A DNA stretch of 64,000 bases from Mycobacteroides salmoniphilum (GTDB lineage Bacteria; Actinomycetota; Actinomycetes; Mycobacteriales; Mycobacteriaceae), in assembly GCF_004924335.1 (NCBI RefSeq), contig NZ_CP024633.1, positions 1,178,001 through 1,242,000 on the forward strand, given 5' to 3'. The position numbers and the translations under genes are program-made. Under the pieces are notes generated by a model that worked only from the letters and a program-made list of their open reading frames with translations, was not told where the DNA came from and ran no database searches. Below, piece by piece: positions 19,761 to 27,891 of this stretch (its first letter is position 1; every line of letters starts with the position of its first letter).

Positions 19761-21551
19761 ATGGTGGTGCGCGAAGACATTCCTGCGATTGCCCGCGAAC
19801 GGGTGAAACTGGCCGACGTGCTGGTCAGATTGCCTGCGCTGCTACCGGACCTGCCGATCATCGCGCGGGGTCTGCTCAGCGCCGCCAAGGCGACGCCGGG
19901 TGCTCGCACCTCAATTGGCAGCGTCTTCGCCGAGAGCGCAGCCAAGCACGCCAACCGGGTGTTCCTGCGGTTCGAGGGCAAGGACATCACCTACCGGGAA
20001 GCCAACCAAATAGCCAACCGGTATGCGGCCACCCTGGCGGCCCAGGGCGTGCGTCGCGGTGACGTTGTCGGCATCATGCTGCGCAACTCGCCCGAGGTCG
20101 TCCTACTGATGTTGGCGACCGTGAAGCTGGGTGCGGTGGCCGGCATGCTCAATTTCAACCAGCGCGATACTGTGCTGGCCCACAGCATCGGCTTGCTCGA
20201 TGCCAAGGTTCTGCTCGCTGATTCCGAATTCGTTCCCGCGGTGCGGGATTGCGGTGTGCAGGTCGGTGCGCTGTTCACCGTCGAGGAGTTCGACGTGATG
20301 GCGCAGGGCGCTTCTGTCGCTAATCCTGCGGCTACCGCCGAGGTGCAGGCGAGCGACAAAGCCCTGTACATCTGTACCTCCGGGACTACCGGGCTGCCCA
20401 AGGCGAGTGTGATGACGCACTACCGATACCTACGGGCTGCCGCCGGATTCGGCAGTGTGACACTGCGATTACGCCCCTCCGAGGTCTTCTTCAGCTGTCT
20501 GCCGCTGTATCACAACAGCGCGCTCACGGTAGCCGTCGGCTCCACGCTGACTACCGGCGCAACCTTGGCCATCGGCCGCTCGTTCTCGGCCTCACGCTTC
20601 TGGGATGAGCTCATCGCCAGCCGTGCAACAGGCTTCATCTACATCGGAGAGCTCTGCCGCTACCTGTTGAACCAGGCCCCTAAACCCGTTGACCGTCAAC
20701 ACAAGGTTCGCGTGATGGTGGGCAACGGTCTGCGGGCGGAGTTGTGGGGTGAGTTCGGCCGACGATTTGGGGTACGACAGATCAGCGAATTGTATTCGGC
20801 CAGTGAGGCTAACACCGGATTCATCAATGTGCTCAACATCGATCGTACGGTGGGGATCTGTCCCTCGCCGATCGCCTTCGTCAAGTATGACGTGGAGACC
20901 GGCGAGCCCGTCCGAAACCCAAAGGGCTTCTTGACCAAGGTCGGCACCGGCGAGCAGGGTCTGTTGTTGAGCAAGGTGACCTCGCTGGCCCCATTCGATG
21001 GTTACACCGATGCGAAGGCAACCGAAAAGAAGTTGGTGCGCAACGCCTTCAAGAAGGGTGATGTCTGGTTCAACACCGGTGATCTGCTCCGGGATCTGGG
21101 GTGGCGTCACGCCGCATTCGGTGATCGGCTGGGGGACACTTTCCGGTGGAAGAGCGAAAATGTGGCCACCACCGAAGTCGAGGCGGCGTTGGACCAGGAT
21201 GATGCGATCGAGGAGTCGACGGTTTTCGGGGTCGAGGTGCCGGGCTGCGACGGTCGTGCCGGGATGGCCGCCGTCAAGCTCCGTGGTGAGACGGCGTTCG
21301 ATCCGGAACGGTTGGGCCGGTTGGCCTTCAAGAGCCTGCCGGGGTACGCGCTGCCGCTGTTCGTCAGGATCGTCGACAGCCTTGAACACACCGTGACCTT
21401 CAAGAGCCGCAAGGTGGAGCTGCGCAACGAGGCCTATGGTGACGCCGTGACTGATCCGCTGTATGTGTTGGCCGGTCGCACCGAGGGTTACGTGCCGTTC
21501 TATCCGGAGTACGCCGCCGAGCTCGCTTCCGGGCAACGTCCCAAGGGATAG
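19761..21551 (+). CDS. Long-chain acyl-CoA synthetase FadD6, copy 2
   Basis: The 596-residue protein is collinear with the previous one along its whole length: CTSGTTGLPKASVMTHYRYL, LYSASEANTGFIN, FNTGDLLRDLGWRHAAFGDRLGDTF and the same PFYPEYAAELASGQRPKG end. All ANL motifs are intact, so both copies should be active. Differences concentrate in the N-terminal 30 residues and near residues 160-190, where substrate preference might differ (inference). The start ATG follows GGAGGACAC. Confidence 0.9.
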   Translation: MVVREDIPAIARERVKLADVLVRLPALLPDLPIIARGLLSAAKATPGARTSIGSVFAESAAKHANRVFLRFEGKDITYREANQIANRYAATLAAQGVRRGDVVGIMLRNSPEVVLLMLATVKLGAVAGMLNFNQRDTVLAHSIGLLDAKVLLADSEFVPAVRDCGVQVGALFTVEEFDVMAQGASVANPAATAEVQASDKALYICTSGTTGLPKASVMTHYRYLRAAAGFGSVTLRLRPSEVFFSCLPLYHNSALTVAVGSTLTTGATLAIGRSFSASRFWDELIASRATGFIYIGELCRYLLNQAPKPVDRQHKVRVMVGNGLRAELWGEFGRRFGVRQISELYSASEANTGFINVLNIDRTVGICPSPIAFVKYDVETGEPVRNPKGFLTKVGTGEQGLLLSKVTSLAPFDGYTDAKATEKKLVRNAFKKGDVWFNTGDLLRDLGWRHAAFGDRLGDTFRWKSENVATTEVEAALDQDDAIEESTVFGVEVPGCDGRAGMAAVKLRGETAFDPERLGRLAFKSLPGYALPLFVRIVDSLEHTVTFKSRKVELRNEAYGDAVTDPLYVLAGRTEGYVPFYPEYAAELASGQRPKG

Positions 21552-21564
21552 GTGTTCGAGGAGT

Positions 21565-21570
21565 TACTGT
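21565..21570 (+). promoter_or_regulatory. -10 element, leaderless HNH gene promoter
   Basis: TACTGT, 6 nt, GTG 21577. This placement supports GTG 21577 as the start of the HNH gene. Confidence 0.45.
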
Positions 21571-21576
21571 TCCAGC

Positions 21577-21906
21577 GTGGGAGTCAGTCGTCGGGTGCGT
21601 GCGTCGCGGCGCCGTCAACGTCGGGTGAAGCTTGCCGATAACGACCTCACCGATGAACAGTGGTTGACCCTGGTTGAGGCGTGGGGTGGTTGCGCCTACT
21701 GCGGCGCAACGGGAACCGCGCTGCAGCGTGACTGCGTGCAAGCGATCTCGCGCGGTGGCCGCTACACCCGCTCCAATGTTGTGCCTGCCTGTGCATCCTG
21801 CAATGCGAGTAAATGCAATGCAGAGGTGACCAGTTGGATGCGGCGCAAGCGGCTTGACGAGAAGGCCTTTCTGACGAGGTACGTGGAGATCTCGGCGGCC
21901 GGCTAG
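21577..21906 (+). CDS. HNH-fold endonuclease-like protein with variant active site
   Basis: The 109-residue protein has a basic N-terminus (RRVRASRRRQRRVK) and a zinc-type HNH module: C39-x2-C42, then RDC at 51-53, N67, C72-x2-C75 and N76. Typical HNH enzymes have Asp-His where this protein has D52-C53, so the usual general-base histidine is replaced. Nicking or cleavage activity is therefore uncertain, but the fold and both zinc knuckles look intact. GTG 21577 is preferred because TACTGT sits 6 nt upstream. Its TAG shares CTAG with the convergent epimerase stop. Confidence 0.7.
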   Translation: MGVSRRVRASRRRQRRVKLADNDLTDEQWLTLVEAWGGCAYCGATGTALQRDCVQAISRGGRYTRSNVVPACASCNASKCNAEVTSWMRRKRLDEKAFLTRYVEISAAG

Positions 21907-22883
21907 TTCGTGGTGTACACACCGGTCGGCTCGTCGTGGTAACCCTTCGCGCCGATCTCACGCGCCAACGGACTACGGAAATCAGCTTCGCCGGCAAGGC
22001 AATTGAGTACATGTCGGTAGTCGTATCGTGGGCGCCAGCCGAGTTCCTCGCGTGCCTTGGAGTTGACGTAGACGCGATCGACCGCCGGGAACATCGACCA
22101 ACCCCGCGCCGCGTACAGGTCGGGCTGCCCGGGGAAGTATCGAGCCACCACACCGGGCGCATTGGTGCGCAACTGTGCGGCATCGGCGCGACAGAACGGC
22201 GTCGTCGCCGACACCACGTATGTGGACCAGCCGATGGTCGGTGCGTGATCGGCCGCCAGCAGGTGTACGTCGACAACGTCGGCCAGATCCACCCGCCGAT
22301 AGAGGTATTCGTTGGCTTTCACATTCGCATCCGGGTAGCGCGCCCGCACCGCGTCGCTGTCGTCTTGTTCGGGGAAGAAGCGCGAGGTGCGCAGTACGAT
22401 GACCGGCAGGCCACTGTCCTGGTGCACCACATGCGCGATGTCTTCCGCGGCGGTTTTGGTGGCGCCGTAGATGTTCTTGGGTACCGGTGTCACGTCCTCG
22501 GTGATCCAGGCGGTCTCGCTCGCGCCGACCAAGGCGTGCCCGAATGCGCTGGTGGTGCTGGTGTAGACAAAGCTGGTTACGCCCGCGGCGACGGCCTCTT
22601 CCAGGAGCGCGAGCGTGCCGCTGATGTTGGTCTCGATGAAGTCGGCCCGCGTATGCGATCCCACATGCGGTTTGTGCAGGGTCGCCGTGTGCAGCACCGA
22701 CGACACCCCGGCCATCGCCTCGCTGACGACCGCGCGGTCGGCGATCGACCCGACGATGTCCGTGACAGGACCGGGCGCGATATCCATGCCGACGACGTCG
22801 GCGCCGCGCCGCCGCAGGGTGCGGACCAGCGCCTCCCCGAGATGGCCCGAGGACCCGGTGACCAGGAATCGATGCTCGCGCAT
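21903..22883 (-). CDS. NAD-dependent epimerase/dehydratase (extended SDR)
   Basis: The 326-residue extended short-chain dehydrogenase has the nucleotide motif LVTGSSGHLGEALV, the acidic D after the second strand (GMDIAPG), YTSTTSAFG with the catalytic Ser/Thr, and YGATKTAAE (YxxxK). The substrate is probably a nucleotide sugar, but this cannot be told from sequence. ATG 22883 is chosen by homology; an in-frame ATG 11 residues upstream is possible. The upstream region holds a long inverted repeat (22920-22981). Confidence 0.8.
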   Translation of the reverse strand: MREHRFLVTGSSGHLGEALVRTLRRRGADVVGMDIAPGPVTDIVGSIADRAVVSEAMAGVSSVLHTATLHKPHVGSHTRADFIETNISGTLALLEEAVAAGVTSFVYTSTTSAFGHALVGASETAWITEDVTPVPKNIYGATKTAAEDIAHVVHQDSGLPVIVLRTSRFFPEQDDSDAVRARYPDANVKANEYLYRRVDLADVVDVHLLAADHAPTIGWSTYVVSATTPFCRADAAQLRTNAPGVVARYFPGQPDLYAARGWSMFPAVDRVYVNSKAREELGWRPRYDYRHVLNCLAGEADFRSPLAREIGAKGYHDEPTGVYTTN

Positions 22884-22919
22884 GAGCCCATACTGCTCAG
22901 GACCGCAAGTCATTTCGTT

Positions 22920-22981
22920 CGCCGAGTGTGAAACGTAGGCGGGAAATAGACGGAAATCTCGCCCACGTTTCACACTCGGCG
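22920..22981. repeat. 62-bp inverted repeat element in a divergent intergenic region
   Basis: Two arms of about 24 bp, each beginning GCCGAGTGTGAAACGT and continuing GGCG and GA with two mismatches, surround a loop of about 12 nt. It lies between two divergent genes, so it is not a shared terminator. REP-like or MITE-like element, or operator. Confidence 0.65.
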
Positions 22982-23015
22982 CGGCTGCGGCGGCCCTGGC
23001 CTGCACAATGAGAGC

Positions 23016-23891
23016 GTGCGCGACATGTTTTGTGGACGACCGGTCCGTACCGATCGTGCCCTCATCATGGCGATCGTCAACCGCACACCGGACTCCTTCT
23101 ACGACCGCGGCGCCACCTTCACCGACGAGGCCGCGCAGGCCGCCGTGCACAAAGCGGTTGCCGACGGCGCGGACGTTGTCGACATCGGCGGCGTCAAGGC
23201 CGGCCCGGGTGAGACCGTCGACGCCGAAGCGGAGATCGCGCGCGTGGTGCCGTTCATCGATTGGGTGCGCAGTGCACACCCAAACCTGCTGATCAGCGTC
23301 GACACCTGGCGTGCCGAGGTCGCGGAAAAGGCCTGCGCGGCGGGCGCCGACTTGATCAACGACACCTGGGCGGGGGTCGATTCGGAGCTACCCGCAGTGG
23401 CGGCCGCACACGGTGCCGGACTGGTGTGCTCGCATACCGGTGGTGCGGTACCGCGCACCCGGCCTTTTCGGGTGAATTATGGGACTGAAGTGGATGGTGT
23501 TGTTCATGCCGTTGTCGCCGAAGTCACCGCATCTGCCGAGCGTGCAGTGGCTCTCGGGGTATCGAAGGACTCGATCCTGATCGATCCGACGCATGACTTC
23601 GGCAAAAACACCTTCCACGGGCTCGCTTTGTTGCGCCACGTAAACGATCTCGTTAATACCGGGTGGCCCGTGTTGATGGCATTGAGCAACAAGGATTTCA
23701 TCGGGGAGACTCTTGGTGTGGGACTGACGGAACGACTCGAGGGCACTCTCGCCGCCACCGCGTTGGCGGCGGCGGCCGGTGCCCGCATGTTCCGGGTACA
23801 TGAAGTCGGACCCACACGCCGCACGCTGGAAATGGTGGGCTCCATCGTCGGGACCCGCCCTCCGGCGCGAACAGTGAGGGGGTTGGCATGA
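23016..23891 (+). CDS. folP2: Dihydropteroate synthase homologue FolP2
   Basis: The 291-residue DHPS-fold TIM barrel has AIVNRTPDSFYDRG, VVDIGGVKAGPG, LISVDTWRAEVAEKA, DLINDTWAG and DPTHDFGKN. The true DHPS (FolP1) lies elsewhere in mycobacteria. FolP2 of M. leprae failed to replace DHPS, and the usual GGE(S/T)TRPG loop appears here as GGVKAGPG, so folate synthesis is unlikely. Its position directly before gpgS with a 4-base overlap is conserved (Rv1207-Rv1208) and hints at a link to methylglucose lipopolysaccharide metabolism (inference). Confidence 0.88.
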   Translation: MRDMFCGRPVRTDRALIMAIVNRTPDSFYDRGATFTDEAAQAAVHKAVADGADVVDIGGVKAGPGETVDAEAEIARVVPFIDWVRSAHPNLLISVDTWRAEVAEKACAAGADLINDTWAGVDSELPAVAAAHGAGLVCSHTGGAVPRTRPFRVNYGTEVDGVVHAVVAEVTASAERAVALGVSKDSILIDPTHDFGKNTFHGLALLRHVNDLVNTGWPVLMALSNKDFIGETLGVGLTERLEGTLAATALAAAAGARMFRVHEVGPTRRTLEMVGSIVGTRPPARTVRGLA

Positions 23892-24823
23892 CCCATCAAT
23901 TAGACGAAGCAGTGGGTATCGACCCGGGCTGGCTGGACACGCACAGCTGGAACCGGCCTGAATGGACCGTCGAACAGCTCGTCGCTGCGAAGAAGGGCCG
24001 CACCGTGTCGGTGGTGCTGCCCGCGCTCAACGAGCAGGAGACGGTCGCCTCAGTCGTCGACACCATCAGCCCGCTGCTGGGCGGTCTGGTGGACGAGCTG
24101 ATCGTCCTCGACTCGGGCTCCACCGATGACACCGCGATCCGGGCCGTGGCCGCGGGCGCGCGCGTCGTCAGCCGTGAGCAAGCGCTTCCCGAGGTACCGC
24201 CCAATCCGGGCAAGGGCGAGGTGCTGTGGCGTTCGGTGGCCGCGACGACGGGCGACGTGATCGCCTTCGTCGACTCGGACCTCATCGACCCCGACCCGAT
24301 GTTCGTGCCGCACCTGCTCGGCCCGCTCTTGCTGGGGCAGGGTGTGCATCTCGTCAAGGGCTTCTATCGGCGTCCGCTGAAGGTGAGCGGGTCCGAGGAC
24401 GCCAACGGTGGCGGCCGGGTGACCGAGTTGGTGGCCCGACCCATGCTCGCCGCGCTGCGGCCCGAGCTGAGTTGCGTGGTGCAGCCACTGGGCGGCGAAT
24501 ACGCGGGCACTCGTGAACTGCTGTCCTCCGTGCCCTTCGCGCCCGGATACGGGGTCGAGATCGGGCTGCTCATCGACACCTACGACCGTCTCGGGCTCAA
24601 CGCCATCGCTCAGGTGAATCTGGGTGTGCGCAGCCACCGCAATCGGCCGCTGGTCGAGCTCGGAGTGATGAGTCGGCAGGTGATGGCGAGCATGCTCTCA
24701 CGCTGCGGAATTCCGGACTCGGGGGTGGGCATCACCCAGTTCTTCGCCGACGGCGACGGATTCACCCCGCGCAGCTCGACGGTCTCACTGGAGGACCGCC
24801 CGCCCATGAACACCCTGCGCTGA
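23888..24823 (+). CDS. gpgS: Glucosyl-3-phosphoglycerate synthase
   Basis: The 311-residue GT81 glycosyltransferase has VVLPALNEQETVASVV, DSGSTDDT and the metal-binding DSD in AFVDSDLIDPDP. It transfers glucose from UDP- or ADP-glucose to 3-phosphoglycerate, the first step of methylglucose lipopolysaccharide synthesis, with retention of configuration. ATG 23888 overlaps the folP2 stop (ATGA). Counterpart: Rv1208. Glucan genes glgM and glgC lie 2-4 kb downstream. Confidence 0.94.
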   Translation: MTHQLDEAVGIDPGWLDTHSWNRPEWTVEQLVAAKKGRTVSVVLPALNEQETVASVVDTISPLLGGLVDELIVLDSGSTDDTAIRAVAAGARVVSREQALPEVPPNPGKGEVLWRSVAATTGDVIAFVDSDLIDPDPMFVPHLLGPLLLGQGVHLVKGFYRRPLKVSGSEDANGGGRVTELVARPMLAALRPELSCVVQPLGGEYAGTRELLSSVPFAPGYGVEIGLLIDTYDRLGLNAIAQVNLGVRSHRNRPLVELGVMSRQVMASMLSRCGIPDSGVGITQFFADGDGFTPRSSTVSLEDRPPMNTLR

Positions 24824-24826
24824 CCC

Positions 24827-25318
24827 TCAGGTCTTCTGGATCTCGCGCTCACCCTCGGTGGGCGACCACACGGTGACGATCATGTGTCCGTCGTCGAGCC
24901 GCACCGCGGACGCACCCCGGATGTCGGCGACGTAGAACGGCGCGAACCGTCTTCCGCGTAGATCGAATCCGCTGCTGGCATAGAGATGCTCGGCGAACGC
25001 GGCGTGTAGGTCGAGATCCTGCTCATCGTGCACCGCGCCCCAGACCTTGGCATCGCCCTCGCCGACATGCGTGTCGGTGGTAGCCGTGTGCAGCTCGAAA
25101 CGGGGGTCACGGGCGAGGTCCGCCAGCTTGGCAGTGTCGGGCATGCCGCCGACGATCAGCCTGCCCTCGAAGATGCGAGGCTCCATCGGGCTGATCCGCG
25201 GGGCGCCGCTGCGCCGCAGCGTCGAGAGGAAGCACAGATTGCGCGTCGCGTCATGACGGCGAGTGAACACTGCGGCGATCGTCGGAGCCTGCTGCGTGAA
25301 CTCGTGCCAGGAGGTCAT
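24827..25318 (-). CDS. Pyridoxamine-5'-phosphate-oxidase-like flavin/F420 split-barrel protein
   Basis: The 163-residue protein has the split-barrel strand pattern: RNLCFLSTLRRSGAPRISPMEP, EGRLIVGGMPDTAKLADLARDPRFELHTA and KVWGAVHDEQDL, which is typical of general stress/PPOx-like FMN or F420 binders. The substrate is unknown. A -10-like TAGCGT lies exactly 6 nt before its ATG. It is convergent with gpgS (3-bp gap) and divergent from the DivIVA-domain gene. Confidence 0.75.
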   Translation of the reverse strand: MTSWHEFTQQAPTIAAVFTRRHDATRNLCFLSTLRRSGAPRISPMEPRIFEGRLIVGGMPDTAKLADLARDPRFELHTATTDTHVGEGDAKVWGAVHDEQDLDLHAAFAEHLYASSGFDLRGRRFAPFYVADIRGASAVRLDDGHMIVTVWSPTEGEREIQKT

Positions 25319-25324
25319 GGCCCC

Positions 25325-25330
25325 ACGCTA
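25325..25330 (-). promoter_or_regulatory. -10 element, leaderless PPOx-like gene promoter
   Basis: TAGCGT on the minus strand, 6 nt, ATG at 25318. Confidence 0.5.
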
Positions 25331-25366
25331 GGCCCGGATGTCGGACCTCGCTGGCAAGATCGTCTC

Positions 25367-25669
25367 GTGACGTTCGCACTGACGTATCTGTTGGTTCTCA
25401 TCGCAGTGGCCGCCGTGCTCTTTGTGCTGGGCTCGATGCTGTTCGGCCGCGGCGAAGAGTTGCCGCCGCTGCCCAAGGGCACCACCGCCACCGTCCTGCC
25501 CGCCGAGACGGTGACGGGTGCCGATGTGGACGCCGTCAAGTTCTCGCTGGTCTTCCGCGGGTACAAGGCCAGCGAGGTCGATTGGGTGCTGGACCGGCTC
25601 GCCCGCCAGATCGATGAGCTGCGTGCCGAGCTCGACGAGGTGCAGGGCGCCGAAGCACATGCCGACTAA
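25367..25669 (+). CDS. Membrane-anchored DivIVA-domain protein
   Basis: The 100-residue protein has one N-terminal transmembrane helix (FALTYLLVLIAVAAVLFVLGSMLF), a short linker and a DivIVA-like motif (FRGYKASEVDWVLDRLARQIDELRAEL) that should start a short coiled coil. Counterpart: Rv1209. DivIVA-type domains mark curved membrane or polar sites; a direct role is unknown. GTG 25367 begins exactly at the helix. It overlaps tag by 11 bases. Confidence 0.8.
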   Translation: MTFALTYLLVLIAVAAVLFVLGSMLFGRGEELPPLPKGTTATVLPAETVTGADVDAVKFSLVFRGYKASEVDWVLDRLARQIDELRAELDEVQGAEAHAD

Positions 25670-26249
25670 AGCGCCCAGCCGCTGTTCGTGGGCCGTGGAT
25701 CCGGCCGGTTCCACGTTGTATGCCGACTACCACGACAACGAGTGGGGACGCCCGCTGTACGGGCGTGATGCGTTGTTCGAGCGGCTGTGCTTGGAGGCCT
25801 TCCAGAGCGGGCTGGCGTGGATCACCATCTTGCGCAAACGTGAGGGCTTCCGCCGCGCGTTCGAAGGCTTCATACCCGAGCAAATCGCCCGCTACGGCGA
25901 CAAGGACGTGGCACGGCTGATGGCTGATGCCCAGATCGTGCGGAACCGCGCCAAGATCGAGTCCTCGATATCGAATGCCCGCGCTGTTCTCGATCTGGAC
26001 ACTGATCTTTCGGACCTGTTGTGGTCGTTTGCGCCGAAACGCCGCGCCCGGCCTCAGCGTCTTTCGGACGTGCCCGCAGTCACCGACGAGAGCACGGCGA
26101 TGGCCAAAGAACTCAAGCGCAGAGGGTTCCGTTTTGTGGGCCCTACCACGGCGTATGCCCTGATGCAGGCCACCGGGATGGTGGATGATCACGTGCGTTC
26201 CTGCTGGGTTCCGCGAGTCGATACTGCCCCCTCCGGAAGGCCCAGTTGA
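25659..26249 (+). CDS. tag: DNA-3-methyladenine glycosylase I
   Basis: The 196-residue Tag-family enzyme removes 3-methyladenine in base-excision repair. The zinc ligands of the family are all present: C9, H25 (YHDNEWG), H178 and C182 (DDHVRSC). The core GRDALFERLCLEAFQSGLAW is intact. ATG 25659 lies inside the end of the DivIVA-domain gene. Counterpart: Rv1210 (tagA). Confidence 0.92.
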   Translation: MPTKAPSRCSWAVDPAGSTLYADYHDNEWGRPLYGRDALFERLCLEAFQSGLAWITILRKREGFRRAFEGFIPEQIARYGDKDVARLMADAQIVRNRAKIESSISNARAVLDLDTDLSDLLWSFAPKRRARPQRLSDVPAVTDESTAMAKELKRRGFRFVGPTTAYALMQATGMVDDHVRSCWVPRVDTAPSGRPS

Positions 26250-26274
26250 GGGTCTGCTGTCCCCAGATGTTCGC

Positions 26275-26325
26275 GATAGGGAAGAATGGTGCAGTGAAAC
26301 GGCAGCTCAGATAGGGAACAATGGT
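26275..26325 (+). repeat. Two direct repeats upstream of DUF3117 gene
   Basis: GATAGGGAAGAATGGT at 26275 and GATAGGGAACAATGGT at 26310 differ by one base and are 35 bp apart. They lie 46-96 bp before the next start codon, as duplicated promoter or activator sites would. Confidence 0.5.
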
Positions 26326-26370
26326 CGGAGATGCCGAACACCCTTGGCTGGAATTTGGAGGGAGCACACG

Positions 26371-26538
26371 ATGGCGGCCATGAAGCCCCGAACAGGCGAC
26401 GGTCCTCTCGAGGCTACGAAAGAGGGGCGCGGGATCGTCATGCGCGTGCCACTGGAAGGTGGCGGTCGCCTGGTGGTCGAGCTGACCCCCGATGAGGCCG
26501 CCGCACTCGGCGACGAACTCAAGAACGTCACCAGCTAG
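26371..26538 (+). CDS. DUF3117 small protein
   Basis: The 55-residue protein MKPRTGDGPLEATKEGRG...ELTPDEAAALGDELK is the highly conserved actinobacterial DUF3117 family (Rv1211). It is short, charged, and has no membrane segment. Ribosome site GGAGGGAG lies 7 nt before the ATG. Function unknown. It stands alone between tag and the convergent glgM, with its own repeat-bearing leader, so it is likely transcribed independently. Confidence 0.85.
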   Translation: MAAMKPRTGDGPLEATKEGRGIVMRVPLEGGGRLVVELTPDEAAALGDELKNVTS

Positions 26539-26555
26539 GCCCCAGCCCTCGGGCG

Positions 26556-27800
26556 CTAGCTGCAGACCTTGTGATAGATCTGCAGCGTCATCTCCGCGAT
26601 GTGCGCCCACGAGAACTCTTCGATACACCGCGCTCTGCCCGCGTTGCCGAACTCGGCAGCACGGGTCGGGTCCGCGACCAATGCGTTGACCGCATCGGCG
26701 AGTCCCGCCTCGAACGCGGCGGCTTCGCTGCTCTCGTAGGCCACCAACGTCCCGGTGACGCCGTCGGCAACCACCTCGGGTATCCCGCCGACGCGAGATG
26801 CCACGACCGCCGTACCGCACGCCATGGCCTCAAGGTTGACGATGCCCAACGGTTCGTAGATCGACGGGCACACAAAAACCGTTGCCGCCGAAAGCACCTC
26901 CCGCAGTTTGGGTGCGGGCAGGAACTCGCGTATCCAGTGCACTCCGGGTCGCACCGCGGCCAACTCGGTGACGGCGCCGGTGATCTGTTCGGCGATCTCG
27001 GGGGTGTCCGGCTCGCCTGCGCACAGGATCAACTGCACCTCGGGGGAGAACCGGTGTGCGGCCGCCACGAGATGTGCGAGCCCCTTTTGCCGGGTGATCC
27101 GTCCGACGAATACGACAATCGGGCGGCCCAGATCCACACCGAGGTCGGCGAGAACCGACCCTGGCTGCGTGATCGCCTGGGCTGGATCAACCGGATACCA
27201 GGTTGTGGTATCGATTCCGTTGCGCACCACATGGATCCGGCTGGGATCCAAATCGGGATAGGTCGCCATGATGTCTTCGCGCATCCCGCTGCTGACCGCG
27301 ATGACCGCGTCGGCGGCGTGTATTGCGGTGTGTTCCACCCACGACGACACCCGGTATCCGCCGCCGAGCTGTTCGGCCTTCCATGGGCGACGGGGCTCCA
27401 GGGAATGCGCGGTCAGCACGTGCGGAATGCCGTGCAGCAGCTTGGCCAGATGTCCTGCCATGCCCGTGTACCAGGTGTGCGAATGCACCACCGACGAACC
27501 GGTGACCGCGGCGGCCATGACCAGATCGGCCGACAAGGTCGTCAAGGTTGGATTGGCGCCATCCAACGCGGGATCGGGCCGATGCACCAAGGCACCGTCG
27601 CGGGGTGCGCCCATACAGTGCACCTCGACATCACACAGTGTGCGCAGCTGAGCCACCAACTCGGTGACGTGGACCCCGGCCCCGCCGTACACCTCGGGTG
27701 GGTACTCCCGCGTCATCATTGCCACCCGCGTCGGGGATGAGCCGCGTGCGAAAAGACCCTCCGTCGGGGATGAGCCGCGTGCGCGAAGACGGTCGGTCAT
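26556..27800 (-). CDS. glgM: GlgM, maltose-1-phosphate synthase / alpha-glucan glycosyltransferase (GT4)
   Basis: The 414-residue GT4 enzyme has VAMMTREYPPEVYGGAGVHVTEL at the start of the conserved part, FVGRITRQKGL, and PSIYEPLGIVNLEAMACGTAVVAS carrying the donor-binding E-x7-E motif. It makes maltose-1-phosphate from ADP-glucose and glucose-1-phosphate for the GlgE pathway. The conserved part starts around residue 26. The preceding residues contain an 11-residue tandem repeat (ARGSSPTEGLF / ARGSSPTRVAM) from a 33-bp duplication. ATG 27800 is supported by TACGGT exactly 6 nt upstream. It is divergent from glgC, the enzyme supplying ADP-glucose. Counterpart: Rv1212c. Confidence 0.92.
   Translation of the reverse strand: MTDRLRARGSSPTEGLFARGSSPTRVAMMTREYPPEVYGGAGVHVTELVAQLRTLCDVEVHCMGAPRDGALVHRPDPALDGANPTLTTLSADLVMAAAVTGSSVVHSHTWYTGMAGHLAKLLHGIPHVLTAHSLEPRRPWKAEQLGGGYRVSSWVEHTAIHAADAVIAVSSGMREDIMATYPDLDPSRIHVVRNGIDTTTWYPVDPAQAITQPGSVLADLGVDLGRPIVVFVGRITRQKGLAHLVAAAHRFSPEVQLILCAGEPDTPEIAEQITGAVTELAAVRPGVHWIREFLPAPKLREVLSAATVFVCPSIYEPLGIVNLEAMACGTAVVASRVGGIPEVVADGVTGTLVAYESSEAAAFEAGLADAVNALVADPTRAAEFGNAGRARCIEEFSWAHIAEMTLQIYHKVCS
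27729..27783. repeat. 33-bp tandem duplication in the glgM N-terminus
   Basis: A 22-bp sequence (CGTCGGGGATGAGCCGCGTG plus CG) occurs at 27729-27750 and 27762-27783, a period of 33 bp or 11 codons, in frame in glgM. It adds about 11 residues before the conserved domain. Confidence 0.8.
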
Positions 27801-27806
27801 GCCACG

Positions 27807-27812
27807 ACCGTA
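27807..27812 (-). promoter_or_regulatory. -10 element, leaderless glgM promoter
   Basis: TACGGT on the minus strand, 6 nt, ATG 27800. Confidence 0.5.
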
Positions 27813-27878
27813 GTAGGTGGCCCCGACGACCGCAGGGCCGCCGGGGGTGTACCGCTGGCCGCTTCTGCCGAGTGCCGA

Positions 27879-27884
27879 TAGGTT
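27879..27884 (+). promoter_or_regulatory. -10 element, leaderless glgC promoter
   Basis: TAGGTT, 7 nt, ATG 27892. Confidence 0.5.
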
Positions 27885-27891
27885 GATTGCT

